A stretch of DNA of 64,000 nucleotides from Bradyrhizobium liaoningense. GTDB lineage: Bacteria > Pseudomonadota > Alphaproteobacteria > Rhizobiales > Xanthobacteraceae. The position numbers and the translations under genes are program-made. The notes beneath the pieces are model-generated. The model was given only the letters and a program-made list of their open reading frames with translations. It was not told the origin of the DNA and searched no databases. Position 1 is the stretch's first letter; each line of letters begins with the position of its first letter. Shown piece after piece: positions 35,746 through 43,477 of this stretch. The stretch covers positions 310,001-374,000 of the forward strand of contig NZ_JAFCJS010000007.1 of assembly GCF_018130825.1 (NCBI RefSeq), given 5' to 3'.

Positions 35746-37053
35746 GTGACCAAACGCATGCACCTGATCGGCTTCTACATGCACAGCCCGATCAACCATA
35801 CGGCGCTGAGCTGGGCCGACCCCGAGGACGATCGCGTCGAAGGCATGCGGCTGTTCGAGCACTGGAAGCGTCTTGCCCGAACGCTCGAGCGCGGCCGGTT
35901 CGATGCCGCGTTCTTCGCCGATACGCCCGGCGGCATGGAGCGCTACAAGGACAGCTTTGAAGACTATGTCCGCTACGGCGTCACCTGGCCCTGCCACGAT
36001 CCGATGGCCTTGCTGGGCGTGATGCTGGCGGAGACGAAGCATCTCGGCCTTGCGGTCACGCTCTCGACGGCGGGGACGCATCCCTATCACACCGTGCGCC
36101 GGCTCTCGACGCTGGATTATATCAGCGGCGGCCGCGTCGGCTGGAACATCGTGTCAGGCCATCTGCGCGGGGAGCATCGCGCGCTCGGCCTCGACCAGAT
36201 CGAGCACGACAAGCGCTACGACCAGGCCGACGAGTACATGGAGATCTGTCACGCGCTGTGGAACGGCGTGCAGCCCGGCGCGGTTCTTGCGAACAGGCAA
36301 ACCGGCGAGTTCGCCGATCCGGCCAAGGTCGCAGTGATCGATTTCGCCGGCGCGCACTACCGCTGCCACACTGTTCCGCCGACCTTGCCGTCGGCGCAGG
36401 GCCGGCCCGTGCTGTTCCAGGCGGGCTCGTCGGGCCGCGGCCAGGAATTCGCGCTGAAGCACAGCGACGTCGTCTTCTCGATCCAGGCGCGGGTGGAGGC
36501 GATGAAGGCCTTCGTCGACAAGCTTGCGGACTCCTCGACATCGCAGGGGCGGGCCGAGCCGCCGAAAGTGGTGTTCGGCATTCAATGCGTGCTTGGCGGC
36601 ACTGAAGCCGAGGCGAAGCGCCGCCAGGCCGAGCTTTTCGAGCGCATCCCGCTCGACGCCGCGCTCAGCCGGATGTCCGGCACCTTGGGCATCGACTTCA
36701 GCAGGATCGATCTCGACACGCCGCTGGCTGCCAATACCACCGATGCCTCGCGCGGCATGCTGATGGCGCTGGCGAACATGACGGGCGACGGCAACGCGAC
36801 CGCGCGCGACGCGGCGCGCGTGTTCGGGGCGACCGCCGGCATGCCGCAACTGGTCGGCACGCCGGAGCAGGTCGCCGATCAGCTCGAGCACCTCTGGCGC
36901 ACGAGCGGCTGTCACGGCTTCAACGTCACGCCGACCACCAACATCAGGAGCATCGAGAACTTCGTCGACGAGGTGGTTCCGCTGCTGCAGGCCAAGGGGA
37001 TCTTCCGGACCGACTATGACGGCGAGACCCTGCGCGACAATTTCATGAACTGA
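35746..37053 (+). CDS. LLM class flavin-dependent monooxygenase (NtaA/SnaA/DszA family)
   Basis: A 435-aa luciferase-like monooxygenase that uses FMNH2 supplied by a separate reductase. The NtaA/DszA/SnaA subgroup is recognised from FDAAFFADTPGG, the STAGTHPYHTVRRLSTLDYISGGRVGWNIVSG segment, and FQAGSSGRGQEFALKHSDVVFS. The GTG start follows GAGAGGA. Family members oxidise nitrilotriacetate, EDTA, sulfones and amines. The likely partner is the flavin reductase encoded at 39103, as the reductase is an obligate second component in characterised members. It is 12 bp ahead of the amidohydrolase and probably in one operon with it. Confidence 0.92.
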   Translation: MTKRMHLIGFYMHSPINHTALSWADPEDDRVEGMRLFEHWKRLARTLERGRFDAAFFADTPGGMERYKDSFEDYVRYGVTWPCHDPMALLGVMLAETKHLGLAVTLSTAGTHPYHTVRRLSTLDYISGGRVGWNIVSGHLRGEHRALGLDQIEHDKRYDQADEYMEICHALWNGVQPGAVLANRQTGEFADPAKVAVIDFAGAHYRCHTVPPTLPSAQGRPVLFQAGSSGRGQEFALKHSDVVFSIQARVEAMKAFVDKLADSSTSQGRAEPPKVVFGIQCVLGGTEAEAKRRQAELFERIPLDAALSRMSGTLGIDFSRIDLDTPLAANTTDASRGMLMALANMTGDGNATARDAARVFGATAGMPQLVGTPEQVADQLEHLWRTSGCHGFNVTPTTNIRSIENFVDEVVPLLQAKGIFRTDYDGETLRDNFMN

Positions 37054-37065
37054 GGAGGCGGTCGC

Positions 37066-37944
37066 GTGCTCTCCGCCGCGACCGGTGCTTTCGAGATGCC
37101 GAACCAGTCTACACCACGCATTCCCACGCTTCGCGCGCCCGCCGGCGCCTGCGACACCCACATGCACATCTACAGCAAGGCGTATCCAGCCTCGTCGAAA
37201 GCCTGGCTGTTCCCGCCCGACTTCAGCGTCGAGGATTATCGCAAGGTGCAGGCCCGGCTCGGCCTGCAGCGCACGATCATCGTCCAGCCCGTGACATACG
37301 GATTCGATAATCGCTGCACGCTGGACTCGGTTGCCGCGTTCGGCTCCGGCGCGCGGGCGGTCGTGACTGTCCCGACTGGCGTCACCGACAGCGAACTCGA
37401 CCGGCTCTGGCAAGCCGGCGCGCGGGGCCTGCGCTACCATCAGATGCGGGGCAGCGTCACCGAATGGTCCGATGTGCCCGTCATGGCGGAGCGCATCCGC
37501 GGCACCGGCTGGCATCTGCAGATTCAATTCGACGGGCTGGAATTCCCCGACCACGAGACGCTGATCGCGCGTTTGCCGTGCACCGTGGTGATCGACCATA
37601 TGGGCCGCTATGCCCGCCCGCTCGCGGTGGAGCATCCCGCGGTGCAGTCGCTGCTGCGAGTAGCTGCGCGTGACAATGTCTATGTCAAGCTGTCGGGCGC
37701 CTATCACATCGCCCATGGCAGCGGCCCCGGCTACAGGGAGGTCGCGCCGATCGCGCAGGCCCTGGTCCGGCAGGGGACGGACCGCCTGCTGTGGGGATCG
37801 GACTGGCCGCATCCGACCGAGACGGCGGAGACCATGCCTGACGATGCCGACCTCCTGGATCTGCTGCTGGCCTGGGCGCCCGACGCCGCGGCCCGCCAGG
37901 CCATCCTCTCCGATAATCCCGCCCGTCTTTATGGATTCGTCTAG
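37066..37944 (+). CDS. amidohydrolase family 2 protein (2-pyrone-4,6-dicarboxylate lactonase-like)
   Basis: A 292-aa TIM-barrel hydrolase of the amidohydrolase 2 family. Metal or active-site motifs are CDTHMHIY (HxH), VIDHMGR, KLSGAYHIAH and the terminal LLWGSDWPHP with its aspartate. This set matches LigI-type lactonases, which open 2-pyrone-4,6-dicarboxylate in the protocatechuate 4,5-cleavage route. The GTG at 37066 follows GAGGAGG and is preferred over the ATG at 37096. Together with the RraA/HMG-aldolase at 40137 it suggests a route ending in pyruvate or oxaloacetate, but lactones and other cyclic esters are equally possible substrates. Confidence 0.88.
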   Translation: MLSAATGAFEMPNQSTPRIPTLRAPAGACDTHMHIYSKAYPASSKAWLFPPDFSVEDYRKVQARLGLQRTIIVQPVTYGFDNRCTLDSVAAFGSGARAVVTVPTGVTDSELDRLWQAGARGLRYHQMRGSVTEWSDVPVMAERIRGTGWHLQIQFDGLEFPDHETLIARLPCTVVIDHMGRYARPLAVEHPAVQSLLRVAARDNVYVKLSGAYHIAHGSGPGYREVAPIAQALVRQGTDRLLWGSDWPHPTETAETMPDDADLLDLLLAWAPDAAARQAILSDNPARLYGFV

Positions 37945-37985
37945 CCGATATGCCCCGTACCGCCCCGCCATCCGCTCGACCGGCG

Positions 37986-38004
37986 CCTGATCGACGCGAT
38001 CAGG
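37986..38004 (+). terminator. perfect 7-bp stem hairpin after the amidohydrolase
   Basis: CCTGATC-GACGC-GATCAGG forms a perfect 7-bp stem with a 5-nt loop, 42 bp after the stop at 37944 and before the LysR-type box. It probably separates the monooxygenase transcription unit from lysR. There is no T run, so termination efficiency is uncertain. Confidence 0.4.
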
Positions 38005-38020
38005 GCGGATGCAATGCGCT

Positions 38021-38041
38021 ATCATCAGATATAATGATGAT
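38021..38041. promoter_or_regulatory. LysR-type box (T-N11-A) upstream of lysR
   Basis: ATCATC and GATGAT are perfect 6-bp inverted repeats separated by an AT-rich 9-bp spacer (AGATATAAT), giving T38025-N11-A38037. It lies 77 bp ahead of the lysR start, the usual position for an autoregulatory site. Its inner half-sites equal those of the box at 34396, upstream of the oxidase-monooxygenase operon. Confidence 0.55.
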
Positions 38042-38117
38042 GCGCCGGGCGGACCGTTTCATTGACCTGATGGGAGGGCCTGCGCGGCCCGATTCAACTC
38101 ATTGGGCTAGGTGGAAC

Positions 38118-39074
38118 ATGCTCTCCAGGGTGACGCTGGACCAACTCCAGATGCTGATCGCCGTCGCGGACTGCGGCAACTTCTCTGCGGCTGCGCGCAA
38201 GGTCAATCGTGTCCAGTCGGCGGTCAGCCAATCGATCCAATCACTCGAGGATGCGCTCGAGCTGAAACTGTTCGACCGCTCGAGCAAGCTGCCCCGGCTG
38301 ACGGAGGCCGGCGAGGCGATCGTCCACGATGCACGCCGGATCGTCAGCAGCACCGATGCGCTGCGTGCGCGCGCCAAGAACATGGCGACCGTGGCCGAGC
38401 CCGAGATCAGTCTCTCGATCGAGCAGGTCTTTCCGAGCACCGTGCTGATCGAAAGCCTGCGCGCATTCCGGGAGCGTTTCCCGCTGGTCTCGGTGAATTT
38501 GCTCGCCGAAGGCCTTGGCGCGCCCGAGCAGTCGCTGTTCGAAGGCAATGCCCGGCTGGCGATCTACTCGACTGCGCTCGACGGCATGCCGGGCTTTCAG
38601 ATGGAATTTCTCGGCGACGTGCCGATCTCGCTGGTGGCCTCGTCCCGGCACCCGCTGGCGGCGATCGAGGGATTGATCCCGCAGGCCGCGCTGGAAGAGC
38701 ACATCCAGCTCACCATGGTGGACCGCACCAAGCGCTACCGCGGGGTGGTGATGGGAACCCATACCTGGAGCTTCATCGACCAGTTCAGCCGCCTCGATTT
38801 CGTTCGCAACGGCTTCGGCTGGTGCGCGATGCCGACCCACCTCGCGCAAGGCTATCTCGATTCCGGCGAGCTCGTGGAATTGAAACTCGCCGCGCATAAC
38901 GGCGAGCCGCTGCGGTTTCCGCTCTATGCCGTGCACAAGATCGAGCAGCCGCCCGGGCCGGCCGCGCAATGGCTGCTGACCGAGATCAAGCGTCGCTTTT
39001 CCGAATGGATCGCCGCAACCGTCGATCGCCAATCGCTGCGGCGGGGAATCCAGATCCGCGTGACCACGGTGTGA
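38118..39074 (+). CDS. LysR family transcriptional regulator
   Basis: A 318-aa LysR-type regulator. The N-terminal winged helix is clear (LDQLQMLIAVADCGNFSAAARK, SAVSQSIQSLEDALELKLFDR), followed by a type 2 periplasmic-binding-like effector domain. The ATG at 38118 is chosen because the homology starts there and AGGTGGA lies just upstream; an in-frame extension back to 37950 crosses the operator region and is not coding. It sits between two halves of a catabolic cluster, all on one strand, with candidate boxes upstream of itself and of the oxidase gene. A small aromatic or hydroxy acid intermediate is a likely inducer. Confidence 0.92.
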   Translation: MLSRVTLDQLQMLIAVADCGNFSAAARKVNRVQSAVSQSIQSLEDALELKLFDRSSKLPRLTEAGEAIVHDARRIVSSTDALRARAKNMATVAEPEISLSIEQVFPSTVLIESLRAFRERFPLVSVNLLAEGLGAPEQSLFEGNARLAIYSTALDGMPGFQMEFLGDVPISLVASSRHPLAAIEGLIPQAALEEHIQLTMVDRTKRYRGVVMGTHTWSFIDQFSRLDFVRNGFGWCAMPTHLAQGYLDSGELVELKLAAHNGEPLRFPLYAVHKIEQPPGPAAQWLLTEIKRRFSEWIAATVDRQSLRRGIQIRVTTV

Positions 39075-39102
39075 TGGCCAATCAGGCTGAACGGAGTCGT
39101 CG

Positions 39103-40086
39103 ATGAAATCACCGATCGAGAGTGGAGACCCCCGTGTCGAGCTGGAGGGCTTTCGGCGCAGTCTTGCCGAATTCGCAACTGGCGTCACGGTCATCTCGAC
39201 ATCGGCGGGCGGCGAGCGCTTCGGCCTGACATCGAACTCGTTCACCTCGGTCTCGCTCGATCCTCCGCTGGTGCTGTGGTCGATCCGCCGCGAGAGCAAG
39301 AGCTTTGCTGCCTTCGCGGCGTGCTCCCACTTCGCTGTCAACGTCCTCTCCGAAGACCAGATCGAGCTGTCGCAGCGCTTTGCCCGGTCGAGACCGGACA
39401 AGTTCAGGGACCTCGATTGTGACGCGGGCGAGGGCGCTGCGCCGCTGCTTGCGGGCGTCGCGGCCTCGTTCGAATGCGTCTGCCGCCAGACCCTCGACGG
39501 CGGTGACCATCTCATCCTGATCGGCGAGGTCGTACGCTATCATCGCCATGATCGGAGGCCACTGCTCTTCGTCAAGGGCGGCTATGCGGTCTCAGCCGAG
39601 CATCCCGACATGCGCACCTTCACCGGTGGCGGAAGCGCGGACCGGCCCGACGGCGGCGAGGAGCGCGTGCTGTCCAACCTGATGATCCGCGCCTACAGCA
39701 GCATCGCCTCGCGGCTGGAGCAGGGACGGCAGACGGAAGGGCTCGGCCTTACGCTGATGCAGGCCCGGCTGCTGCGCGCTGCGGCGACCTCGCCCGATCG
39801 CACGCTCGACGCGTTGATGCCGGAGCTGTTCCTCGATTTCGGCGCCAGCCGCAGCCTTCTTGAATCGGTCGTGTCGCTGGGGCTTGTGGCGGTCGATGAT
39901 CACGGCCGCATTCGTTTGACTGCGCAAGGCGAGGGGCGTCTCCGCGCGATCGTGGCCCATGCGCGTGCCAACGAAGCGATCCTGTTCCAGGGCATCCCGG
40001 ACAGCGATCTTGCGACGGTGAGGCGCGTCCTCAACACGATGGTTGCGACGCAGCTCAGCGCCGTGGAGCCGACGCCCGTCCAATGA
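39103..40086 (+). CDS. flavin reductase fused to a MarR-like C-terminal domain
   Basis: A 327-aa protein in two parts. Residues about 10-170 are a flavin reductase split barrel (FATGVTVISTSAGGERFGLTSNSFTSVSLDPP). Residues about 185-320 look like a MarR winged helix (LTLMQARLLRAAATS, SRSLLESVVSLGLVAV, IRLTAQGEGRL), ending with the long helix typical of MarR dimers. The same two-part layout and size are known for the reductase component C1 of 4-hydroxyphenylacetate 3-hydroxylase from Acinetobacter baumannii, in which the MarR-like part senses the substrate and stimulates NADH oxidation. It is therefore a likely substrate-gated reductase for the LLM monooxygenase at 35746. It follows lysR by 28 bp. 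Confidence 0.88.
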   Translation: MKSPIESGDPRVELEGFRRSLAEFATGVTVISTSAGGERFGLTSNSFTSVSLDPPLVLWSIRRESKSFAAFAACSHFAVNVLSEDQIELSQRFARSRPDKFRDLDCDAGEGAAPLLAGVAASFECVCRQTLDGGDHLILIGEVVRYHRHDRRPLLFVKGGYAVSAEHPDMRTFTGGGSADRPDGGEERVLSNLMIRAYSSIASRLEQGRQTEGLGLTLMQARLLRAAATSPDRTLDALMPELFLDFGASRSLLESVVSLGLVAVDDHGRIRLTAQGEGRLRAIVAHARANEAILFQGIPDSDLATVRRVLNTMVATQLSAVEPTPVQ

Positions 40087-40112
40087 TCCGCGCGCGGATC
40101 GTGCGCTAGCGC
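40085..40112. repeat. two adjacent perfect palindromes between the fused reductase and the aldolase
   Basis: GATCCGCGCGCGGATC (40085-40100) and GCGCTAGCGC (40103-40112) are both perfect palindromes, 2 bp apart. The first begins inside the reductase stop codon. They occupy most of the 50-bp gap before the aldolase ribosome site (GGAAAGGA). They could be a hairpin tuning downstream expression or a binding site for a regulator. Confidence 0.45.
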
Positions 40113-40136
40113 TTCTCACCTGGAAAGGACATCACA

Positions 40137-40847
40137 GTGCAATCCGTCGTCTATACACGAATTCCCCGCCTCGATCCGGCCCTGATCGACCGCGCCAGCC
40201 GCATCAACGTCGCCGATCTGCATGAGGGATTGGGCGCAGTGGTCGGGCGGCAATGCCTGATGCAGCCGCAGATGCGCGCGCTGTTTCCGGCGGCCCGGAT
40301 CTGCGGCCAGGCCATCACCTCGTTCAATTTTCCCGGCGACAATCTCATGCTGCATGCGGCTTTCCGGGTCGCAGCGCCCGGCGACATCCTCGTGCTGACC
40401 AATGGCGGCTCGCCGCAGGGCGCGTTGTGGGGCGAGATCGCGAGCTACTACAGCCGCATCAGGAAACTGGGCGGCGCGGTGATCGACGGCGCGATGCGGG
40501 ACTCCCAGCAGATCACCGAGATGGGATTTCCGGTGTTCGCTTCCTGCATCTCCGTGTCCTATCCCGGCAAGCGCGGCCCGGGCGCGGTCAACGTTCCCGT
40601 GGTCGTCTCGGGCGTCACGGTCAATCCCGGGGACCTGATCGTCGGGGACGCCGATGGCGTCATGGCGATCCCGCCGGCGCATGTCGAGTCTGCCGTTCGC
40701 AGCGCCGAGGCGCGGATGGCCAAGGAAGCTGAGATCAAGCGGCGGCTCGACGCAGGGCAGACGCTTTACGATGTCGCGGGCATGAAGCCCCTGTTCGAGG
40801 CTGCCGGCATCGTCGAGATCGACGCTATCTGGAGCGATCCGCGCTGA
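40137..40847 (+). CDS. RraA family / 4-hydroxy-4-methyl-2-oxoglutarate aldolase-like protein
   Basis: A 236-aa protein of the RraA-like class II aldolase family. The active-site signature is present: GGSPQGALWGEI, R121-D122 in IDGAMRDSQQI, and the C-terminal DADGVMAIP. These are the residues that bind the divalent metal and pyruvate enolate in HMG/CHA aldolase, which cleaves 4-hydroxy-4-methyl-2-oxoglutarate or oxaloacetate-type compounds. It is therefore likely to be a catabolic aldolase or decarboxylase rather than an RNase E regulator. The GTG at 40137 follows GGAAAGGA. It would perform the last carbon-carbon cleavage of the 34509-40847 cluster; its convergent neighbour ends 2 bp beyond. 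Confidence 0.88.
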   Translation: MQSVVYTRIPRLDPALIDRASRINVADLHEGLGAVVGRQCLMQPQMRALFPAARICGQAITSFNFPGDNLMLHAAFRVAAPGDILVLTNGGSPQGALWGEIASYYSRIRKLGGAVIDGAMRDSQQITEMGFPVFASCISVSYPGKRGPGAVNVPVVVSGVTVNPGDLIVGDADGVMAIPPAHVESAVRSAEARMAKEAEIKRRLDAGQTLYDVAGMKPLFEAAGIVEIDAIWSDPR

Positions 40848-40849
40848 CG

Positions 40850-41788
40850 TCACGGCATGCGGGATTTGGCCAGCACGCAGTGAATGCCCTTGTTACCGTC
40901 GACCAGCTGCGTGACGCGCAGGTCGGCGGCGATCGAGCAGAGCGTGTAGGCATCCTGCGCGCTGAGGCCGCTCTTGTCCCGGATCAGCGCGATCATGTCG
41001 CGCAGCGCCGCCTTGGCGGCATCGTCGAGATCCTCGTCGAATCCCATGGTGATCCAGTCGGACGCCGTCTCCGCGCGGGGCGCGGTGAGACGGAGATCGC
41101 GGCGGACATGGAATTCGAAGGTGCCGGTGAGCGCGGCCTCGATCGCGGTCAGGCAGACTTCGCCGTCGCCCTGCAGCGCGTGGCCGTCACCGGCCGAGAA
41201 CAGCGCGCCCGGCACGAAGACGGGAAAATACAGCGTGCTGCCGGCACCTAGCTCCTTGTTGTCCATGTTGCCGCCGAACGCGCGCGGCTCTTTCGAGGAC
41301 AGCCGGCCCCAGGCCGGCGGCGGCGCGACGCCGAAATTGCCGAAGAAGGGAGCGAGCGGCAGCTCCTGTCCCCAGGGAAGCTTTGCGACGTTGCGCGCGC
41401 GGTCCAGCGGAATATGGATGCGGCGGAACTCGGGGAAATCCTCGGGCAGGGTGCCGAGCGTCGGCACCTGCAGGTTCCAGCCCCAATTGCAGCGCAGCTC
41501 GATATTCAAGACGCGCACTTCCAGCACGTCGCCGGGTTCAGTGCCCTCGACATGGATCGGCCCGGTAAGAAGATGCGGGCCCGGACCGCGGAAGGCGCTT
41601 GCCAGCACCTCCGCATGTCCGGGGACGGTCTCAAAGCCGAGCGAGGGATCGGGCAGATCGTCCGGCTCGCCCGACAGCGTCTCGATGGTGACCCGGTCTC
41701 CGGATGCGATCCGGAGCACCGGCTTCAGTCGTCCATCCCAGAGTCCCCACTGGACGTTTCCGGGCGTGGAGCGCAGGACGTGGTCCAT
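40850..41788 (-). CDS. acetamidase/formamidase family protein
   Basis: A 312-aa amidase of the FmdA/AmdA family, which releases ammonia from formamide, acetamide or larger amides. Recognised from STPGNVQWGLWD at the N-terminus, GPIHVEGTEPGDVLEV, FFGNFGVAPPPAWG, and the GDGHALQGDGEVCLTAIE motif near the middle, which holds the catalytic region. Start ATG 41788 follows AGGTAG. It is 4 bp downstream of the NCS1 permease gene on the same strand, so import and amide hydrolysis are co-expressed. A MarR-type operator precedes the permease. Confidence 0.9.
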   Translation of the reverse strand: MDHVLRSTPGNVQWGLWDGRLKPVLRIASGDRVTIETLSGEPDDLPDPSLGFETVPGHAEVLASAFRGPGPHLLTGPIHVEGTEPGDVLEVRVLNIELRCNWGWNLQVPTLGTLPEDFPEFRRIHIPLDRARNVAKLPWGQELPLAPFFGNFGVAPPPAWGRLSSKEPRAFGGNMDNKELGAGSTLYFPVFVPGALFSAGDGHALQGDGEVCLTAIEAALTGTFEFHVRRDLRLTAPRAETASDWITMGFDEDLDDAAKAALRDMIALIRDKSGLSAQDAYTLCSIAADLRVTQLVDGNKGIHCVLAKSRMP

Positions 41789-41792
41789 GCCG

Positions 41793-43211
41793 CTACCTGC
41801 CCGCGCTGCTCGCAACGATCGAGGAGGGCGAGGTCGCGAACTTGCCGAGGGCGAGATAGACGAGGCCCGCCACGCCAATTCCGAACAGCCAGCTCAGATC
41901 GGCACCGCCCAGGAAGTTGATCGAGATCGGCCCCTGCAGCGCGCCGACGAGGCCGTCCTCCACCAGCCATCCCGCGACGAGGCCGGCGAAGAACGCGATC
42001 ATGCCGGCCCAGTTGATGTCGCCATAGGCGCTGGTCTCCGGCGAGCGATAGAGCTCGGCGACGTCGATCTGGCCCTTGCGCTTGATGAAGAAGTCGGCGA
42101 GCACCACGCCGGCCCACGGGCTCATCCACAACAGCAGGCTGATCATCCAGTTGTCGAACGCTTTTGCAAAGGACGGCGCGAAGATGAAATACAGCGTGAC
42201 CAGGTAGCCGGCGACACCGACGATGACGGTGAGCCAGAAGCGCGAGAGCTTCAGTCCCGCGCTGAGCGCCGCCAGCGTCGCCGAATAGACGTTGAGGATG
42301 TTGGTGGCGATCGGGCCGTGCAGCACCATCAGCAGAACGAGGATGCTGACCGGCCCGCCAAACACCGCGCTGACCATTTTTGCAGGATCGGTGTCCAGTG
42401 TCGTCGAGGCGATGGTGGCGCCGAGGATGCCGAGCCAGACCGTCGGCACGAACATGCCGATATAGCTGTACCAGAACACGGATTTCGACGGCACACTTCT
42501 CGGCACGAAGCGCGAATAGTCGGAGGCCCAGGTGACCCAGGAGATGCCCCAGCCGACGCCGATCGCGGTCATCAGCAAGGTCAGCATCGCCATATGCGCG
42601 CCCGGCGGCAGCGAGGTGGTGAGGCTCCAGTTGACGACGCCGGGGCGCGTCCAGGCCAGCACGCTCATCAGCACCATGATGGCGATGGTCGGCGGCACCG
42701 TGTACTTCTCGAAGGTGCGGATCGCGTAGAAGCCGTAGATTCCGATCAGCACCTGCGCCGCCATCACCAGCGTGATGACGACGATCTCGATCAGCCAGGT
42801 GTCGGGCACGCCGAACTGGCCGAGGATGCCCATCGAGACCTTCACCGGGAAATAGGTGTTCACGCCGATCCAGCCCAGCGTCATCAGGAACATCAGGATG
42901 CTCGGCAGGTAGGCGCCGCGGACGCCGAAGGCGGACCGGCTCAGCACCATCTGGTTGACGCCGGTCTTGTGCCCCATCACCGTGAAGGTCGCGAAGATCG
43001 CGCAGCCCACGATGTTGCCGAGCACGATGACCGCGATGGTCTCCATCAGGCCGAGCTTGAGAATGATGCCGAGCGCGCCGAGCGCCCAGTTGACCGGCGC
43101 GATGTTGGCGCCGGCCCAGATCCACATCTGCTGCGGGCCGGTGGAGTCCCGGTCCGCATCGGGAATTGGCTCGATGCTGTGAATATCAGCGCGAAGTTCG
43201 GAATCCGTCAT
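41793..43211 (-). CDS. NCS1 family purine/cytosine/hydantoin-type permease
   Basis: A 472-aa cation symporter with about 12 transmembrane helices. NCS1 features include the N-terminal QMWIWAGANIAPVNWALGAL, TGVNQMVLSRSAFGVRGAYLPS, ISWVTWASDYSRFVPR and the C-terminal WMSPWAGVVLADFFIKRKG. Characterised members carry uracil, cytosine, allantoin, hydantoins or thiamine precursors, so an N-heterocycle or cyclic amide is expected. The ATG at 43211 follows GGGGA; a TTG at 43223 is the alternative. A palindrome matching those near marR begins 12 bp upstream of the start and would block transcription or initiation. Confidence 0.92.
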   Translation of the reverse strand: MTDSELRADIHSIEPIPDADRDSTGPQQMWIWAGANIAPVNWALGALGIILKLGLMETIAVIVLGNIVGCAIFATFTVMGHKTGVNQMVLSRSAFGVRGAYLPSILMFLMTLGWIGVNTYFPVKVSMGILGQFGVPDTWLIEIVVITLVMAAQVLIGIYGFYAIRTFEKYTVPPTIAIMVLMSVLAWTRPGVVNWSLTTSLPPGAHMAMLTLLMTAIGVGWGISWVTWASDYSRFVPRSVPSKSVFWYSYIGMFVPTVWLGILGATIASTTLDTDPAKMVSAVFGGPVSILVLLMVLHGPIATNILNVYSATLAALSAGLKLSRFWLTVIVGVAGYLVTLYFIFAPSFAKAFDNWMISLLLWMSPWAGVVLADFFIKRKGQIDVAELYRSPETSAYGDINWAGMIAFFAGLVAGWLVEDGLVGALQGPISINFLGGADLSWLFGIGVAGLVYLALGKFATSPSSIVASSAGR

Positions 43212-43223
43212 GACATCCCCCAA

Positions 43224-43241
43224 TACGAAGCACGCTTCGCA
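43224..43241. promoter_or_regulatory. MarR-type operator A (NCS1 permease promoter)
   Basis: On the minus strand this reads TGCGAAGCGTGCTTCGTA, an almost perfect palindrome built on CGAAGC-N2-GCTTCG. It differs at one or two positions from the two sites at 44069 and 44093 beside marR. It lies 12 bp upstream of the permease start codon, where a bound repressor would cover the ribosome site and promoter exit. Confidence 0.75.
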
Positions 43242-43477
43242 TCATCGCAGCATAAATCGTGCCATTGGTTGCGCAGCGGCCGGGCAGGGCGTGCGCCGAT
43301 GCCGGTGCAGCGTGGCTCGCGCCGGATTGCTGTTGCGTTTTCAAGCGCAGCCGATGCTGACCCGCCGGCTCGCCGCGGCACCTCCGACGTGTCGGCGAGA
43401 CGCGGTGGACGTTGCACGGCCAGGCAGCGGTACGATGATAAATTGAGCAGCCCAACTCAAAAGCGCAGCAACTGCGG

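Noticed and set aside
43369..43399. CTCGCCG/CGGCGAG inverted repeat in the gap between marR and the NCS1 permease.
   Set aside because: The loop is 17 nt, an inner alternative hairpin competes, and such repeats are common in GC-rich DNA; no clear role.
43443..43460. TTGAG/CTCAA repeat after marR as a terminator on the minus strand.
   Set aside because: The stem is only 5 bp, GC-poor, and the following T run is short and broken.
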